NCBI GenBank assembly: GCA_025331435.1 | Contig: JAIWNI010000005.1 | Location: 496,001-560,000 of the forward strand | Direction: 5' to 3' | From: Choanephora cucurbitarum | Lineage: Eukaryota > Mucoromycota > Mucoromycetes > Mucorales > Choanephoraceae | DNA length: 64,000 nt | Part shown: positions 20,710 through 32,222 of the stretch, piece after piece | Layout of the letters: every line of letters starts with the position of its first letter | Numbering within the stretch: position 1 is the stretch's first letter | Translations under genes and position numbers: made by a program | Notes under the pieces: generated by a model | Told to the model about the DNA's origin: nothing | What the model saw: the letters and a program-made list of their open reading frames with translations, nothing else | Database searches by the model: none

Positions 20710-21117
20710 CTACTTTACTTGAGTCCAGTTGTCGATCCAAGGTTTAAATAGACTAAACACAATCAGACCAAATGTAATAAATAAGAATAGATGGACAATC
20801 ACTTCATCCTTTACTGAATCACGAGCTAAAAGAGAAACGATAAGAAAAAAAAGTAGTCTATACCATTTAGTAACCTTACCGAAACACGCTGTCTTAAAGT
20901 CGTTACTAGGACAGGTAGCATCAGCAATGCCATCACAGAGCCCATCTTTGACATTGTCTAGACAAAACTGTTTGGTACAATTAGCACATGGCTTTAGATC
21001 GACAGTAGGGATCTCAAAGATGGTTGAATTGGATCCGCAAAAGCATTTGCAAAACATCTTTATTTCAGCTGATTGTATCACTGGTAGTAACCATAATAAC
21101 GCATATAACATATTCAT
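20710..21117 (-). CDS. Small secreted/membrane Cys-rich protein
   Basis: Exons 21117-20880 and 20825-20710 give 117 residues: signal peptide (MNMLYALLWLLPVIQSA), a Cys-rich ectodomain of ~60 residues (CKCFCGSNST, CANCTKQFCLDNVKDGLC, ATCPSNDF) and a C-terminal transmembrane helix (HLFLFITFGLIVFSLF). The 54-nt intron (20879-20826) has no in-frame stop, so retention would insert 18 residues. Similar short Cys-rich membrane proteins exist in other fungi, but I cannot name the family. Confidence 0.75.
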   Translation of the reverse strand: MNMLYALLWLLPVIQSAEIKMFCKCFCGSNSTIFEIPTVDLKPCANCTKQFCLDNVKDGLCDGIADATCPSNDFKTACFGKVTKWYRLLFFLIVSLLARDSVKDEVIVHLFLFITFGLIVFSLFKPWIDNWTQVK

Positions 21118-22196
21118 TCTAGTAGAGGAAAAGTGCAGAAGAAAAGATTAAACTGGTTATTAATGAGTACTGGTTTTTAAATGTCGATTCTGTGTAACTT
21201 GGCTCTACACCGAAAGAACTCTTCATTCCTTTGATGTTTGAAGCAACTGTCATTGATTTCCTTATGCTTTACAAAAAATGATATGAGGATCTGCATTTTG
21301 ATTCTAGGGTGATTATACGGTTTTTTATGTGATAGAATGATACAGCTTATTATAGGGAAAAATTAAGTTACTCGCATAACATGAACTGAACTAGTATAGA
21401 ATCATGTTATTTTTCTGTGAGTAATGACAACATTTCCCAATAACACAGATAATGGGTCATCTTGCACTTCTCTCTCTCTCTCTCTCTCTCTTTTTCTTTT
21501 TACATTTATTCATTAGCTATGTCACACCAAAACACATTCAAATGCTCGTACTATATCGAGCAACTTATCAGTGGAGAGCCAGATAATGTATGCTTGAATT
21601 AACCTAACAATCATATGTCAATGGTATTATACCCTGAGTATATATCAGCAGATGCTCAACTTGTGATAATCTTTTTGGCCGATCAAAAGCTTACTTCACA
21701 AAATGCATTATCACTAGACTTTTTAATCATGCTTGATGCATGACTTTGATACAAGATCGTCCCCACTTTCTTAACTGTGCTTTTTTTTTCTTTGATCTAT
21801 GAATGATTCAACTGACTACTAAGCACATCATCTGTTTTTGGATTATAATTTTTCTAGAAACTGAAGACACTTGCCAATAAACAAAGATCTCCATAAAATG
21901 TGTTTGTAGAGGAATGATTGTAGAAAAACACAGGTAGACTGCTAAGATAAAAAGGGATTTTGCTTGTATGATTTCCTATGGACAAAATCATCCAAAGTGA
22001 GAAGAAAATCTGGGTATCACAATGCAACTGGCCCAGCTTAAATCGGTAAAAGTATTTCACCATGACAACCTCATATTTCGAGCCCGACGTCAATTTTCGA
22101 GACAAACTTTTCTCTTTTAAAAAACTCATTCATCGCCATTTATTACTTTTCTTTTTCACAGAAAACTTTTCTTGTTCTTTTTAACGACATCGCCTC
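21118..22196. other. Intergenic, about 1.1 kb
   Basis: Holds a (TC)n run at 21469-21490. Just after it, a 27-codon frame from the ATG near 21519 (MSHQNTFKCSYYIEQLISGE) reads like the start of a protein gene and ends at a stop after a possible GTATGC donor. No continuation could be joined, so it is not called. Confidence 0.6.
21469..21490. repeat. (TC)n microsatellite
   Basis: Eleven TC units in the spacer upstream of the Dgk1-like gene. Confidence 0.9.
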
Positions 22197-23001
22197 ATGA
22201 CAAGTACAACACAGAAGAAAGATACACTATTGTCACTGGTACCTGAAAAGGGAAGTTGGGAAATACCTCGCAAGCTATTTCACTACTCTATAGGTAACCT
22301 TTAGTCTCGGACTGCAAATAATGGAACTAACACTAGAAAGAATAGGCTTTGTTGTGCTTTATCTGTTCATTGATCAAAGAGAAGCAAGAGATGTCTATCC
22401 ATTTCTGACCGCTTTCTTAGCCTTTGTCGTATCGCTGGAAATACTTAGATTCAATCTGGATTGGTTCAATCGACTGTATTGTTCTGTTGTTGGTATTTTC
22501 ATGAGACCTACTGAAGTTCAATCTCAGTTCAATGGCGTCGTTTATTATTTATTAGGTAAAGAGGAGTAAAGGAGGGATAAGGAACGAGAGCTAATATGAG
22601 TCATAGGCTGTATTATTGTGCTTTATTGGTTCCCATTGGACATAGCTGCTTTATCCATCATTTATTTATCATGGACGGATCCTACGGCCAGTATTTGTGG
22701 TCGATTGTATGGGAAATACACATGGCAATACAACGGTAAGAGCTTAGCAGGTACCTTGGGTGCTGTCATTACGGGTACTCTTGTGACCTATGCATTTTAT
22801 GGTCCCTTGGTCAGCTATCATCAGCAGCTCTTGTCCTACCACGTCGGCTCTTGGCCACTTTTGTCTGTATCCCTCTATGGTGGTCTTGTGGCCGGGTTTT
22901 CAGAAGGCATCAGTAACTTGTTCGGCCTGGATGATAATTTAACCATTCCTGTCTTGAGTGCTATCTTGTTGCTGATTCCAACACAAATAAAATTGAATTA
23001 G
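22197..23001 (+). CDS. DGK1: CTP-dependent diacylglycerol kinase Dgk1-like
   Basis: Exons 22197-22293, 22346-22555 and 22607-23001 give 233 residues. The signature EIPRKLFHYSIGFVVLYL, the DPTASICGRLYGKYTW segment, GTLGAVITG and GLVAGFSEGISNLFGLDDN are those of the Dgk1/CTP-transferase family, multipass ER membrane enzymes that use CTP to phosphorylate diacylglycerol and balance lipin. A dolichol kinase is the main alternative, but the protein is far too short for that. The 51-52-nt introns are at the small end even for this window. Confidence 0.88.
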
Positions 23002-23718
23002 AGTGTGTATACGAAGTCTTTCAACATTAAGAAAAAAAAATCAAGCATGAATCATTCATTGACAGTCATTGTTTTTGGACATTGAGGTTTATTATTTTAA
23101 GAAATAAAAATTATGTTTGATTAGACTTACCTTCATAAAGCTACCCATATCGGGACAAAAGGTGATCACCCGAATTGTGTCGATCAATGTCAATCTTTCT
23201 CTGAACTTACCTTGGAGCATGCGTCGTTTGACTCGGTTTTCCCATGTTCTCTATTCTTTTTCTTTTTGGCAGTATGGTTGCTTGCTGTTTCTTGAGTGTC
23301 CCTGAATTGGCTGTTGTACGGACTAGATTTGCTTATGGTTAGATTGTTCCCGGCAATTCTTGCTTCTTCTTCTTTCCTCTTTTTATAATGTTTCCTCCCT
23401 TTATTTGTGAAGAGCTTGTGAGAGTTTACTTGAGTTTCTTTTCTAAAACTTGAGTTCTTGTTATAACGCGCATTAAATTAACTTGACGACTTCTTTTTTT
23501 TTTATTAATTTGAAAAAAGTTGATTTGAGACTTGTCATGCTTGTCAATTTGATTTTTTTTAATAACCAGATGAGGCGCAGAAAGAAAAAAGAGAGCTTGA
23601 AAAGAAAAACAATGGATGAGAGAGAGAGAAAAAGAGGAAAGGCAGGCGTAGACACACACACACACAACAGAGAGAGGTACTAAAATCAATAGAAAGAAAA
23701 TGAAAGCTTCTTAACATT
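23002..23718. other. Intergenic
   Basis: AT-rich spacer between converging genes with an (AC)n run near 23655 and GA-rich sequence. No coding sequence seen. Confidence 0.65.
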
Positions 23719-24749
23719 CTAACGAGACCATGATCTACTACGGCTTCTTGAGCGATAATATCTTCTGCGAGGAGGAGAGCGACTTCTGCGACGACTTCTG
23801 TGATAATCACCACCACGACGATCACGATCATATCGGCCACTGCCTGTTGATTTGCGTTCGCCCATATATTCGCCAGGTGTAGGTGTATGAGGGCGATGAG
23901 TGACAGAATAGTCAACACGAATTTGACGGTCATCAATTTCAATGCCATTCAAAGCATCACGAGCGCGTGTGGCATCAGCTTGATCTTTGAAATAGACAAA
24001 ACCAAATCCTCTGGATCGGTTGCTCTATAAGTTCATACAATTAGACTTCTTTTCAAAGTATAACCTTTCTTGTTTTTGTAACAACTTACTCGGTGATCAT
24101 AGACAATAGTCACTTTTTCAAGACTACCAAAGTCACTGAAAACTTCCTCAATGTCTACTTCACGTGTTCTTAAACTTAAACCAAAGACACCCAAGATGTT
24201 GGACATTTCAGGAGCTTCTCTGGTACCATGAAATTCTTTGTTAGGTTCACTAGGTGATAAATTGTGTAAGTGATAAATGAATTGGTTTATGTCTCTCTCT
24301 TACAAAACTTACTGTCTACCTCCACGAGGAGATTGGCGGCGACGACGAGGACTACGGCTTCTACGACGAGGGCTTCGACTTCTACGACGAGGGCTACGGC
24401 TTCTGCGACGAGGAGAACCACTAATAATAATAAAAAAGAAAATTATTAACACAGCAGTTCGATTACTCTTTTTTATTTTCTTTTCATACCTTCTCTTTCT
24501 TCTATACTCTTTGCTTCTAGATCTGGATCGGCTACGGCGACGAGAAGACTCGCGACGAGCAGGAGAACGCGAACGAGAAGCACGTCTAGGTGATCTGGAT
24601 CGAGAACGAGAAGCGGACCGAGGTTCTACTTTTACATCATAGCTATCCTGCTAATGAAAGTATTAGAAAATGATAAATGGTCAAAGAAAATAAACAAAGA
24701 AGAAAATAGACAATACCATAGGACTATTGGGTCTATCGTAGTCAGACAT
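23719..24749 (-). CDS. TRA2: Transformer-2-like SR splicing regulator
   Basis: Exons 24749-24717, 24650-24490, 24420-24313, 24249-24090 and 24024-23719 give 255 residues. An RS domain ([19 protein letters not shown], then four SPRRRSR repeats) is followed by one RRM (RNP2 [11 protein letters not shown]1 RGFGFVYF). The Tra2-specific linker [12 protein letters not shown] comes next, then a second RS tail ([15 protein letters not shown]). This RS-RRM-linker-RS order defines Tra2 proteins, which bind GAA-rich exonic enhancers. The RS repeats sit in their own exon 3. Divergent from cactin, another splicing factor. Confidence 0.95.
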
Positions 24750-24975
24750 GGTAAATAGATGTTATATACAAGAAAAAAAAAAAAAGAGAGAAAAATAGGT
24801 CTAAGAAAAAAATTTTATATCTTATGAGTTCCAACGTCATCATTTGATAGCCAAAATGTTACATGTTGTATTCAGCATAATAACTCCTTACTTGAGTTGT
24901 GTCCAAGAGGAATATATAAAAAAAAAAGCTTCCATTCAATAACGTATTTTCTTAATAAAAGAAAAAAGTCGAATT
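24750..24975. promoter_or_regulatory. Shared promoter of TRA2 and cactin
   Basis: The 226 bp between divergent start codons must hold both promoters; A-rich tracts near both ends, no strong TATA box except AATATATAAA-like sequence around 24910. Confidence 0.5.
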
Positions 24976-27069
24976 ATGCCTCGATCTCGTTCAGCTGATA
25001 GACATAGACGCCATCGTTCATCAGAAAGACGAGATAGACACCGTTCACGTAGTGTAGAGCGAAGTAGAGATAAAAAGAGAAGGTAGAACCATCTTCTCAA
25101 CTGCATGCTAGAATAATGCACTGACTTCACTTGCTTTAATAGACGTCATGAATCTAGATCACGACATGCCTCCAGATCAAAAGATAGGCATCGATCTGAG
25201 TCTCGAGATAGACATCGGTCTAAACACAAGAAAGACAAAAAGAAAAAGTACGACTACAACACACCTATTGAAGATGAAGAAGAGGAAGAAAGAAGACGTG
25301 CTGCTGCCAGTGGTCGACCTTCATTAGAGGCACTTGGTTACTCCAACGTCAGCAATCCCTTCAACGACGTCAACCTTGAATCTAAATTTGTCTGGGGCAA
25401 GAAGAAGCAGAGAGATAAAAAGGAGCTTGGTCTATCCGAAGCAGAGCTTAAGCGACGTGAAAAGGAGCGAAGACGAGAAGCTGACGAAGAACTCGCCAAA
25501 CTCAACAAGCGTCGAGCAGAACGTGAGCGTGAAATGGAATTACGCGAAGAAGAATATGAGCGAATGCAACGTGATGCTGAATTGGCTCAGATGGGTGACT
25601 GGGAGGCAAAAGAAGAAGAATTCCATCTGGAACAAGCTAAACAGAGGGCGGCTATTCGTATTCGTGATGGCCGTGCTAAACCTATTGATATTTTGGCTAT
25701 GAATTTGCGATTGGCGTATGAACCTGATAAAGTGGAAGAGGATGTCGACCTTGAAATTGATCTTGATGAACCTTATACTATCTTTGACAGCCTCACATTA
25801 GAAGATACGGATGAACTCCATAAAGATATTCAAATGCACTTAGCACTGGAAAGAAACGAAAAGACATTGGAATTCTGGAGAGCCATGATGGTCGTTGCTG
25901 AAGACTGTTTGTTTAAGATGCGTGAAAACCAAGAACGTCTCAAATCAGGCAATGTGGCTATTTCAGTCAACAAAGACGTTCATCGTATCCTATCAGGAAA
26001 GACGGTCTCTCAACTTTCTGTTCTTCAAAACCAGATTATGAAGAAACTGAGTTCGAGTGAGCCAATTGATGTAGAGTATTGGGAGAATTTGCTGAAAGAA
26101 TTGGTCATCTACAAGGCCCGGGCTCGATTAGACGAAATGCATCAAGAGATCTTAGCCGCCCGTTTAGAACAGCTAAGAAACAAACAAAGAGAAGAAGCTC
26201 TAAAGGTACAAGAGGAACTTGAGCGTGTGCTATCGATGCAACATCAACAAGTCCATGGTCAAGGCGTCATGGCGGGTGAAGGCATAGAGGTAGAACCGGT
26301 TGATCAAGCATTGACAGAAGCTCAAGATGCTGCTATGTTTGGCCAAGAACAAGAAGCGGCGCAAAAGCCTCAAAGTTTATTGGTAGAGGAGTATGAGCGA
26401 TCCATGAGTCCAGAGCCTATGATTTCGCTTCTCAGAGAAGATCAAGACCTCGAGGTGGTTGATCCAACGCAAGACTTGAAGGAACTGATGGACAAACGAC
26501 GTGTTGTTCTTGAAAGCAAGATCATTCCCAAACAACACAAACATGAAGAACAGCCCGAACCAGAACAAGAGCATCCCAAAGATGAATCGATCGCTTCTTC
26601 TGTCTTATTTGAACAAGAAGCAGCTAAGGGTATCGATGAAGATGAAGACCTGTTCAACGTCGAGGCTGAATTGGCTCAACAAACCTACAATTGGCAAGAC
26701 AAATACCGCCCCCGTAAACCTAGATACTTTAACCGTGTTCACACAGGTTATGAATGGAACAAGTATAACCAAACCCACTATGACCTCGACAACCCACCAC
26801 CTAAAGTGGTACAAGGTTATAAGTTTAATATCTTTTATCCTGATCTCATTGACCCTTCTGTGGCACCCACATATTATATCAAGAAAGATCCCGAATCACC
26901 TGATACAGTGCTGATTCGGTTTCATGCTGGTCCGCCCTATGAAGATATTGCCTTTCGTATAGTCAACCGTGAGTGGGAATATTCACACAAAAAGGGTTTC
27001 CGCTGCAGTTTTGATCGAGGCGTACTCAGTCTTTGGTTCCATTTCAAACGACAGTTTTACAGAAAATAA
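24976..27069 (+). CDS. CACTIN: Cactin, spliceosome-associated protein
   Basis: Exons 24976-25082 and 25143-27069 give 677 residues. The N-terminus is RS/RD-rich (MPRSRSADRHRRHRSSERR) and followed by a long charged coiled coil. The central cactin domain reads PYTIFDSLTLEDTDELHKDI, and the highly conserved C-terminal domain runs from WQDKYRPRKPRYFNRVHTGY through NREWEYSHKKGFRCSFDRG to WFHFKRQFYRK at the very end. Cactin associates with late spliceosomes and affects intron retention and heterochromatin in fission yeast. Divergent from TRA2. Confidence 0.97.
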
Positions 27070-27078
27070 AATTACAGT

Positions 27079-28036
27079 TTATATACGTACGACTTGACCA
27101 TCTTCACTATCTAAGCTACCATAATACACTGTGTCTGCCATGTGACAAAAGAGACCCACGTCCAATACACCTGTCATACATTTGATTTGCTTGTAAAGTA
27201 AATCAGGATCCTCAATAGGCCCAAAGTCACAGTCCAAAAGTAGATTGCCATTGTCCGTCACAACCGGACCTGCCTTATCAGTAGGTGTAGCCATACGAAG
27301 TTGGACGTTGGCTGAAGGAAACAGATGTTTTAATTGATATGTTATTGTAGTCAAAGCCATGGGCACTACTTCAACAGGCACACCTCGCTTCCACTATGTC
27401 CAAGATGAATAGAAATCAAAATCAATCAGAAATTGATTGGCAACTTTGTTTTATTTTATTTTTACCTGTGTACCTAATTGATAAGATTGCTTTCTTGCAT
27501 CTATGAAGATAAAATGAGTATCCTTTTTTCTTTTGTTATGAGAGAATTTCTTTCTTTTTTGTATCATTATACAATACCAGCAACCAAAACGAATCGATCA
27601 GATGCTTGTGCTACCATTCTTTCTTGAAATAAACAACCTCCACCTCCTTTGATTGCATTTAACTTTGAATCCACCTCATCTGCACCATCAATGGTGACTT
27701 CGATTCGAGGATATCTTGTTTTGCAAAGTTGATTACAATGATGTCCTTTTGATTAACATTTTAAACTTACTGTTCAATAGAGCCTAGCTGAAGTTGATGT
27801 CCAAGGATTAGCTGACGCGTCTGAAAGCTTGTAGGAATACAGATGACAGATTTGGCAAGTGGAGAAGCAGCTAGATGCTTAATAGCATAAACAATAGTCG
27901 AACCTGACCCTAATCCTAGAATAGAAGGCTTGGTCTTTAACACATCCCTCATAGCATTTACGCCAGCCCATTTCTTGCCCCTCTCTGCTGCTGCAGTGAC
28001 ATAGCCTCTTTTGAGGATACGCTGAGCAAATGACAT
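27079..28036 (-). CDS. RKI1: Ribose-5-phosphate isomerase
   Basis: Interconverts ribose-5-phosphate and ribulose-5-phosphate in the non-oxidative pentose phosphate pathway. Exons 28036-27771, 27714-27578, 27500-27466 and 27393-27079 give 250 residues, near the family length. Motifs: [15 protein letters not shown] (phosphate-binding loop), [31 protein letters not shown] (catalytic Asp and Lys region) and [10 protein letters not shown]. The N-terminus ([23 protein letters not shown]) is extended relative to bacterial RpiA and somewhat presequence-like, but these enzymes are normally cytosolic. Confidence 0.95.
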
Positions 28037-28613
28037 GGTAGTAAATAAATTAAGCAATTAAAGGAAAGAAAAATCCATGGATTCATTTTTAAGAGGTGTA
28101 ACCATGTGGAGTTTCAATGGGTTATCATAAGTACCTGCAAGTTCAATGCATTTGATCTATAGTTACAAAAGATTTCGTTTTGGGTTTCAGAAGAGACATG
28201 TACTCTCATGTTATGGCTAATATTAGGAGACGCAACATATGCCTCTGTTTTGACTTGATTTGTCTTAAAAAAAGTTTAATTCAAAAACTATTTTCAAGGA
28301 TAGGAGAGTGCTTTTCATGTCAAAAATACCAATTTTGACAAAAAAGTCTAAAATAAAAATCCAATCGCAATGCAAAAGTTGTGGGACTGTCTTTTTTTGT
28401 TTGTGACTGAAGTGTGCTCTTGCTCTCTTTCTTCTGTCTTTCACACAACCATTCACCTTTCTTGCTTGTTTACTCTCTTTAGCTCTCTCTTTTTTTTTCT
28501 GTCTTACTTTATATATATTTCTCGAAATTTCACTAGTTCTTTCTTTTCTCTTCTCCTTTTTTCCCCTATCATCACTATCACTATCTTTTTTTTTTCTATA
28601 AATCAATATACAT
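28037..28613. promoter_or_regulatory. Divergent spacer between RKI1 and BRF1
   Basis: 577 bp holding both promoters. The BRF1-proximal half is strongly pyrimidine-rich (28370-28600, CTTTCTTCTGTC-type), common just upstream of start codons in this window. No coding sequence. Confidence 0.5.
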
Positions 28614-30959
28614 ATGCGTTGTCATAACTGTGGTTCAAATAAAGTAGAATCGGATGGACCTTCTGGTACTAGTTTCTGTGTGGAATGTGGTACAGTAAGT
28701 ATCACTACTAAAATACTATATGCATAATAAACTTTTTGCTTTTTTATTTACATTTCAATTACTTTTCTCTCCCTTTCTAGGTACTCGAAGAAAATACTAT
28801 TGTGGCCGAAGTTACATTTGGTGAAACTGCTGGTGGTAAAGCTATTCTTCAGGGCTCCTATGCAGGCGAATCAGGTAAGAAGAAAAAAATTGCTCCATGC
28901 CTTTTTTTGACTTTATTTTTTTTTTAATCCAGGTCGTATTTCTGGTGGCGGCTTATTTGGTCGAAACAGAGGCAGAGAAGGTCAAGAGCAATCAATTGAA
29001 AATGGTCGAGTGAAGATTGCCAGTTTAGCTCATGCCACTCGCTTACCTGAACGTTATAGAGAAGCAGCACAACGTTATTACAATCTAGCCGTCGTCAATC
29101 GCTTTACTCGAGGTCGCCGCAGTGACCATGTGGCTGCTGTGTGCCTTTATGCAGTCTGTAGAACAGAAAAGAGTTCACACATGTTGATCGATTTCTCAGA
29201 TATTCTACAAGTCAATGTGTTCACTTTAGGTGCCACTTTTCTCAAGTTCTGTAGAGTCTTGAACCTGACTTTACCTCACGTTGATCCATCCTTATATATC
29301 TCTCGATTTGCTGCTGCTTTAGATTTTGGCGATTACACACATCGAGTGGCACAAGATGCTGTTCGTATTGCTCAGCGTATGGATCGTGATTGGATTACAA
29401 GTGGTCGTCGACCTGCGGGTATTTGTGGTGCCTGTCTGTTGATTGCAGCACGTATGAACGGTTTTCGAAGAACCACTCGTGAAATGATTTATGTTGTTAA
29501 AGTAGCTGATGTGACCATTGAAAAGCGTTTAGCTGAATTTAACAAGACAGAATCAGCTCAATTGTCCGTGCGTGACTTCAGAACCATCTGGCTTGAGAGT
29601 CGTGCAGACCCACCCTCATTTCAAAGAAATAAGAAATTAGCCGAGTTGGAAAAAAAGCGAAAGAGAGCTGAACAGAATGGTTTAGAAGAATCAGAATCAG
29701 AGTCAGAAACAGAACAAGCCCTGAATCAGAAACAAACGGATGAACAAGCTACAGTTGAGAAAGAACTGACAGAAGAAGAAATAGAGCAGCAAATGATACA
29801 AAAAGAAATCGCCAATAGTCTGAATGATCAAGTGCGATTAGTAGCTGAAGTGGATGCAGAATTAGCAGCAGATGCTTCTGTTGATACTTCTGTTTCTGAA
29901 AAAGGAAAAGAAAAGGCAACACAGGACTCAGAAGCAACACAAGTAGCAACACAACCTTCAGATATAGAAGATACTCAAGCTACTCTAGTAGAAGGAGAAC
30001 AACAAACAGAAGAAGAAAGCGATTATATACCCCTCAAAGATGCTGATTATAATGCATTGCCATTAGAGGACAGAGTGAAGTTATCAGCTATAGCTAAAGC
30101 TACAGTCGCTGCAGAAGAACAAAGTTTACTCAATCCTGAACTTGAAAAAGACGCTGAAGAGATTGCTAAAGAAATGGATAATTGGCTTGGTGATGATTCT
30201 ATGATGAAGGCAGCTCAACAGATAGGTAAGACAACATGTTTTCTCGACATCTTTTGCTCTTTGACTCATGGTTTCTTTTTTATAGAAAAGGAAAGACACG
30301 AAAGCGATGATGAAGAAGATGAAGAAGCAGATGATGGCAATTTGTCAGATGTTGATTGTGAAGAGATTGACGCAATGATTTTAACTGAAGATGAAGTTGC
30401 ATTAAAGACAAAGATCTGGTACAATGCCAACAAAGAATACTTGGAAGAAATGGCTGTGAAGCGTATGATTGATAAGGAGAAAGGACATCCAATCTCTCGT
30501 AAGAACAGACACAAGAAAAAGAAAGCACACCACCCTGCATCTACACCTGCAGAAGCTGCAAAACAACTACTGGCAAACAAGAAGCTCTCCAAAAAGATCA
30601 ATCAGGCTGTGTTTGACGATATGTTCGAATCACCAGAGTCTATAGCTAAACTAAAAGCCAGAGACGCTATTGAAAAAATGACCGGCAAGCCCATACCAGC
30701 TGCTGTTACAGAATATGAAGTGGTAGAAGAATCAGGCGATGCTTCTTCTGCTGCTAAAAAGAAAGCAGATGAAAGTAAGTCCGCAGCTGATGGGGATCAA
30801 GCGACTACAGAACAAGGTGAAGAGGAAGAAGATGATGAAGAAATGGACTCAGATGACATGGCTGAAGACGAACGTTTCTTGCGTGATGCAAGAGCCAATT
30901 ATGCATTTGATGACGATGTTGGAGATGACTATGGAGATGATTACGGAGACGATTATTAA
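28614..30959 (+). CDS. BRF1: TFIIIB subunit Brf1
   Basis: RNA polymerase III initiation factor that bridges TBP and the polymerase. Exons 28614-28694, 28781-28874, 28933-30225 and 30286-30959 give 713 residues. The N-terminal zinc ribbon has C3-x2-C6 and C22-x2-C25 (MRCHNCGSNK, FCVECGT). Two cyclin folds follow (RYYNLAVVNRFTRGRRSDHVA, GRRPAGICGACLLIAARM). The C-terminal half is acidic, with the Brf1 homology block (KKAHHPASTPAEAAKQLL, AVFDDMFESPESIAK) and an acidic end. The last intron (30226-30285, 60 nt) has no stop in frame; spliced and retained forms would both be readable. Confidence 0.96.
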
Positions 30960-32222
30960 CGTTTGTGTACACAAACATACACACTTCACACACAATAATT
31001 CGTATATAGCTTTGATCCTCCTTTTCTTTCTTTCTTTCTTTCTATGTCATTTTTAAATTCAATGTAAGATAGTCCAATATTAGCATAGATGTTATTCTCT
31101 CTTTAATCTGTTTCTTTTTACATATATATCTATAATAAATATGCTCTTGTATAGTATTCTTGCTCTGGACTATGTTGACTTAAAAAAGTGGACGATGTGA
31201 ATTACAGACTTGTAGCACAATCAAGTCACTAATTTTCCCTTCACATTTTCTCCCTCATTTCAGGATGGATAGACTACAGACGACAATCATGTTTGAAGTT
31301 CGTCTTTTCTCAAATGCTAGACTTCGTATACTTGAATGAATTTTAATTGTTTATTGTAGTGCTAGTAACATTACTACATCTAATCTGGGCATGGTCGGGT
31401 GGAACATCATGCATAATGTTTTATTTTTATAGGTATACCAGATAGTGTATCTGATTGATTGATATCATGCAATCGGAATAATGCAAGCAAGTTTCATTTA
31501 CACAATGCTCGTACATTTGCTGTTATCATTCCTTCTACATAAAGATGCATGTCTTTTGTTACTATGTCTGATATAGCTGGATATCTATCACTGTAAGAGC
31601 ACAAAAAAAAGGTTATCAGTAAATGTTTTTGTGTCTGTTTAATAGAATAGGTAGAAACCTGACAATCCTTACGTTTGGCGCCAAAAATCCACTATACCAA
31701 TTGAAGCAGTCATATGTGTACACTTGCTTTGGATTTTCCCTGACAGTATAATATGAGCTTTTGTACATGAGTATACTTATAAATTGTTTATTTGGATCCT
31801 TTATCTCCAATAGGGGAGGGGGTTGCGTGAGCTGTTATTAATGCCAAATATTGAAAATGAATATCGCGTATCAATCAGTATTGTTTTTTCTCTTAAAAAT
31901 AGGAAACATGGATCATCCAAATTAATACAAGCCTCTAGCTCTTTTCTTTTTGCGTCAACTAAGAAGCTTGACGACATGTAGAGAGTCAGGATGACGGTAA
32001 CACAAAAGATTTCAAGAAAAACAAATAGACTAGAGATTGGATTTGGTGGCTAGTTGGCATCAGAGAGAAAACCAACCTACTATACTGCTACTTAATATCG
32101 CGAATAAGCTTGATTTTGGTTATGAGAATACACATGATGTTTATTGTTTGATTATGATGATTATAACAAAAAAAGGGAAGCTTTTCATTTTTTTTAGATA
32201 TTGATTTTTACTATTTAATTAT
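30960..32222. other. Intergenic, about 1.3 kb
   Basis: AT-rich spacer between converging genes. A 64-codon minus-strand frame (31810-31616; YDCFNWYSGFLAPNVRIVRF) reads like a piece of protein but has no start, partner exon or known domain. It may be a relic. Confidence 0.55.

Noticed and set aside
21854..22129. 91-codon minus-strand frame before the Dgk1-like gene
   Set aside because: No domain, no conserved look and no splice partners; it overlaps the probable Dgk1 promoter.
28265..28606. Charged 113-codon minus-strand frame between RKI1 and BRF1
   Set aside because: It is the antisense of a pyrimidine-rich promoter tract, giving a Lys/Arg/Glu-rich translation without any motif.
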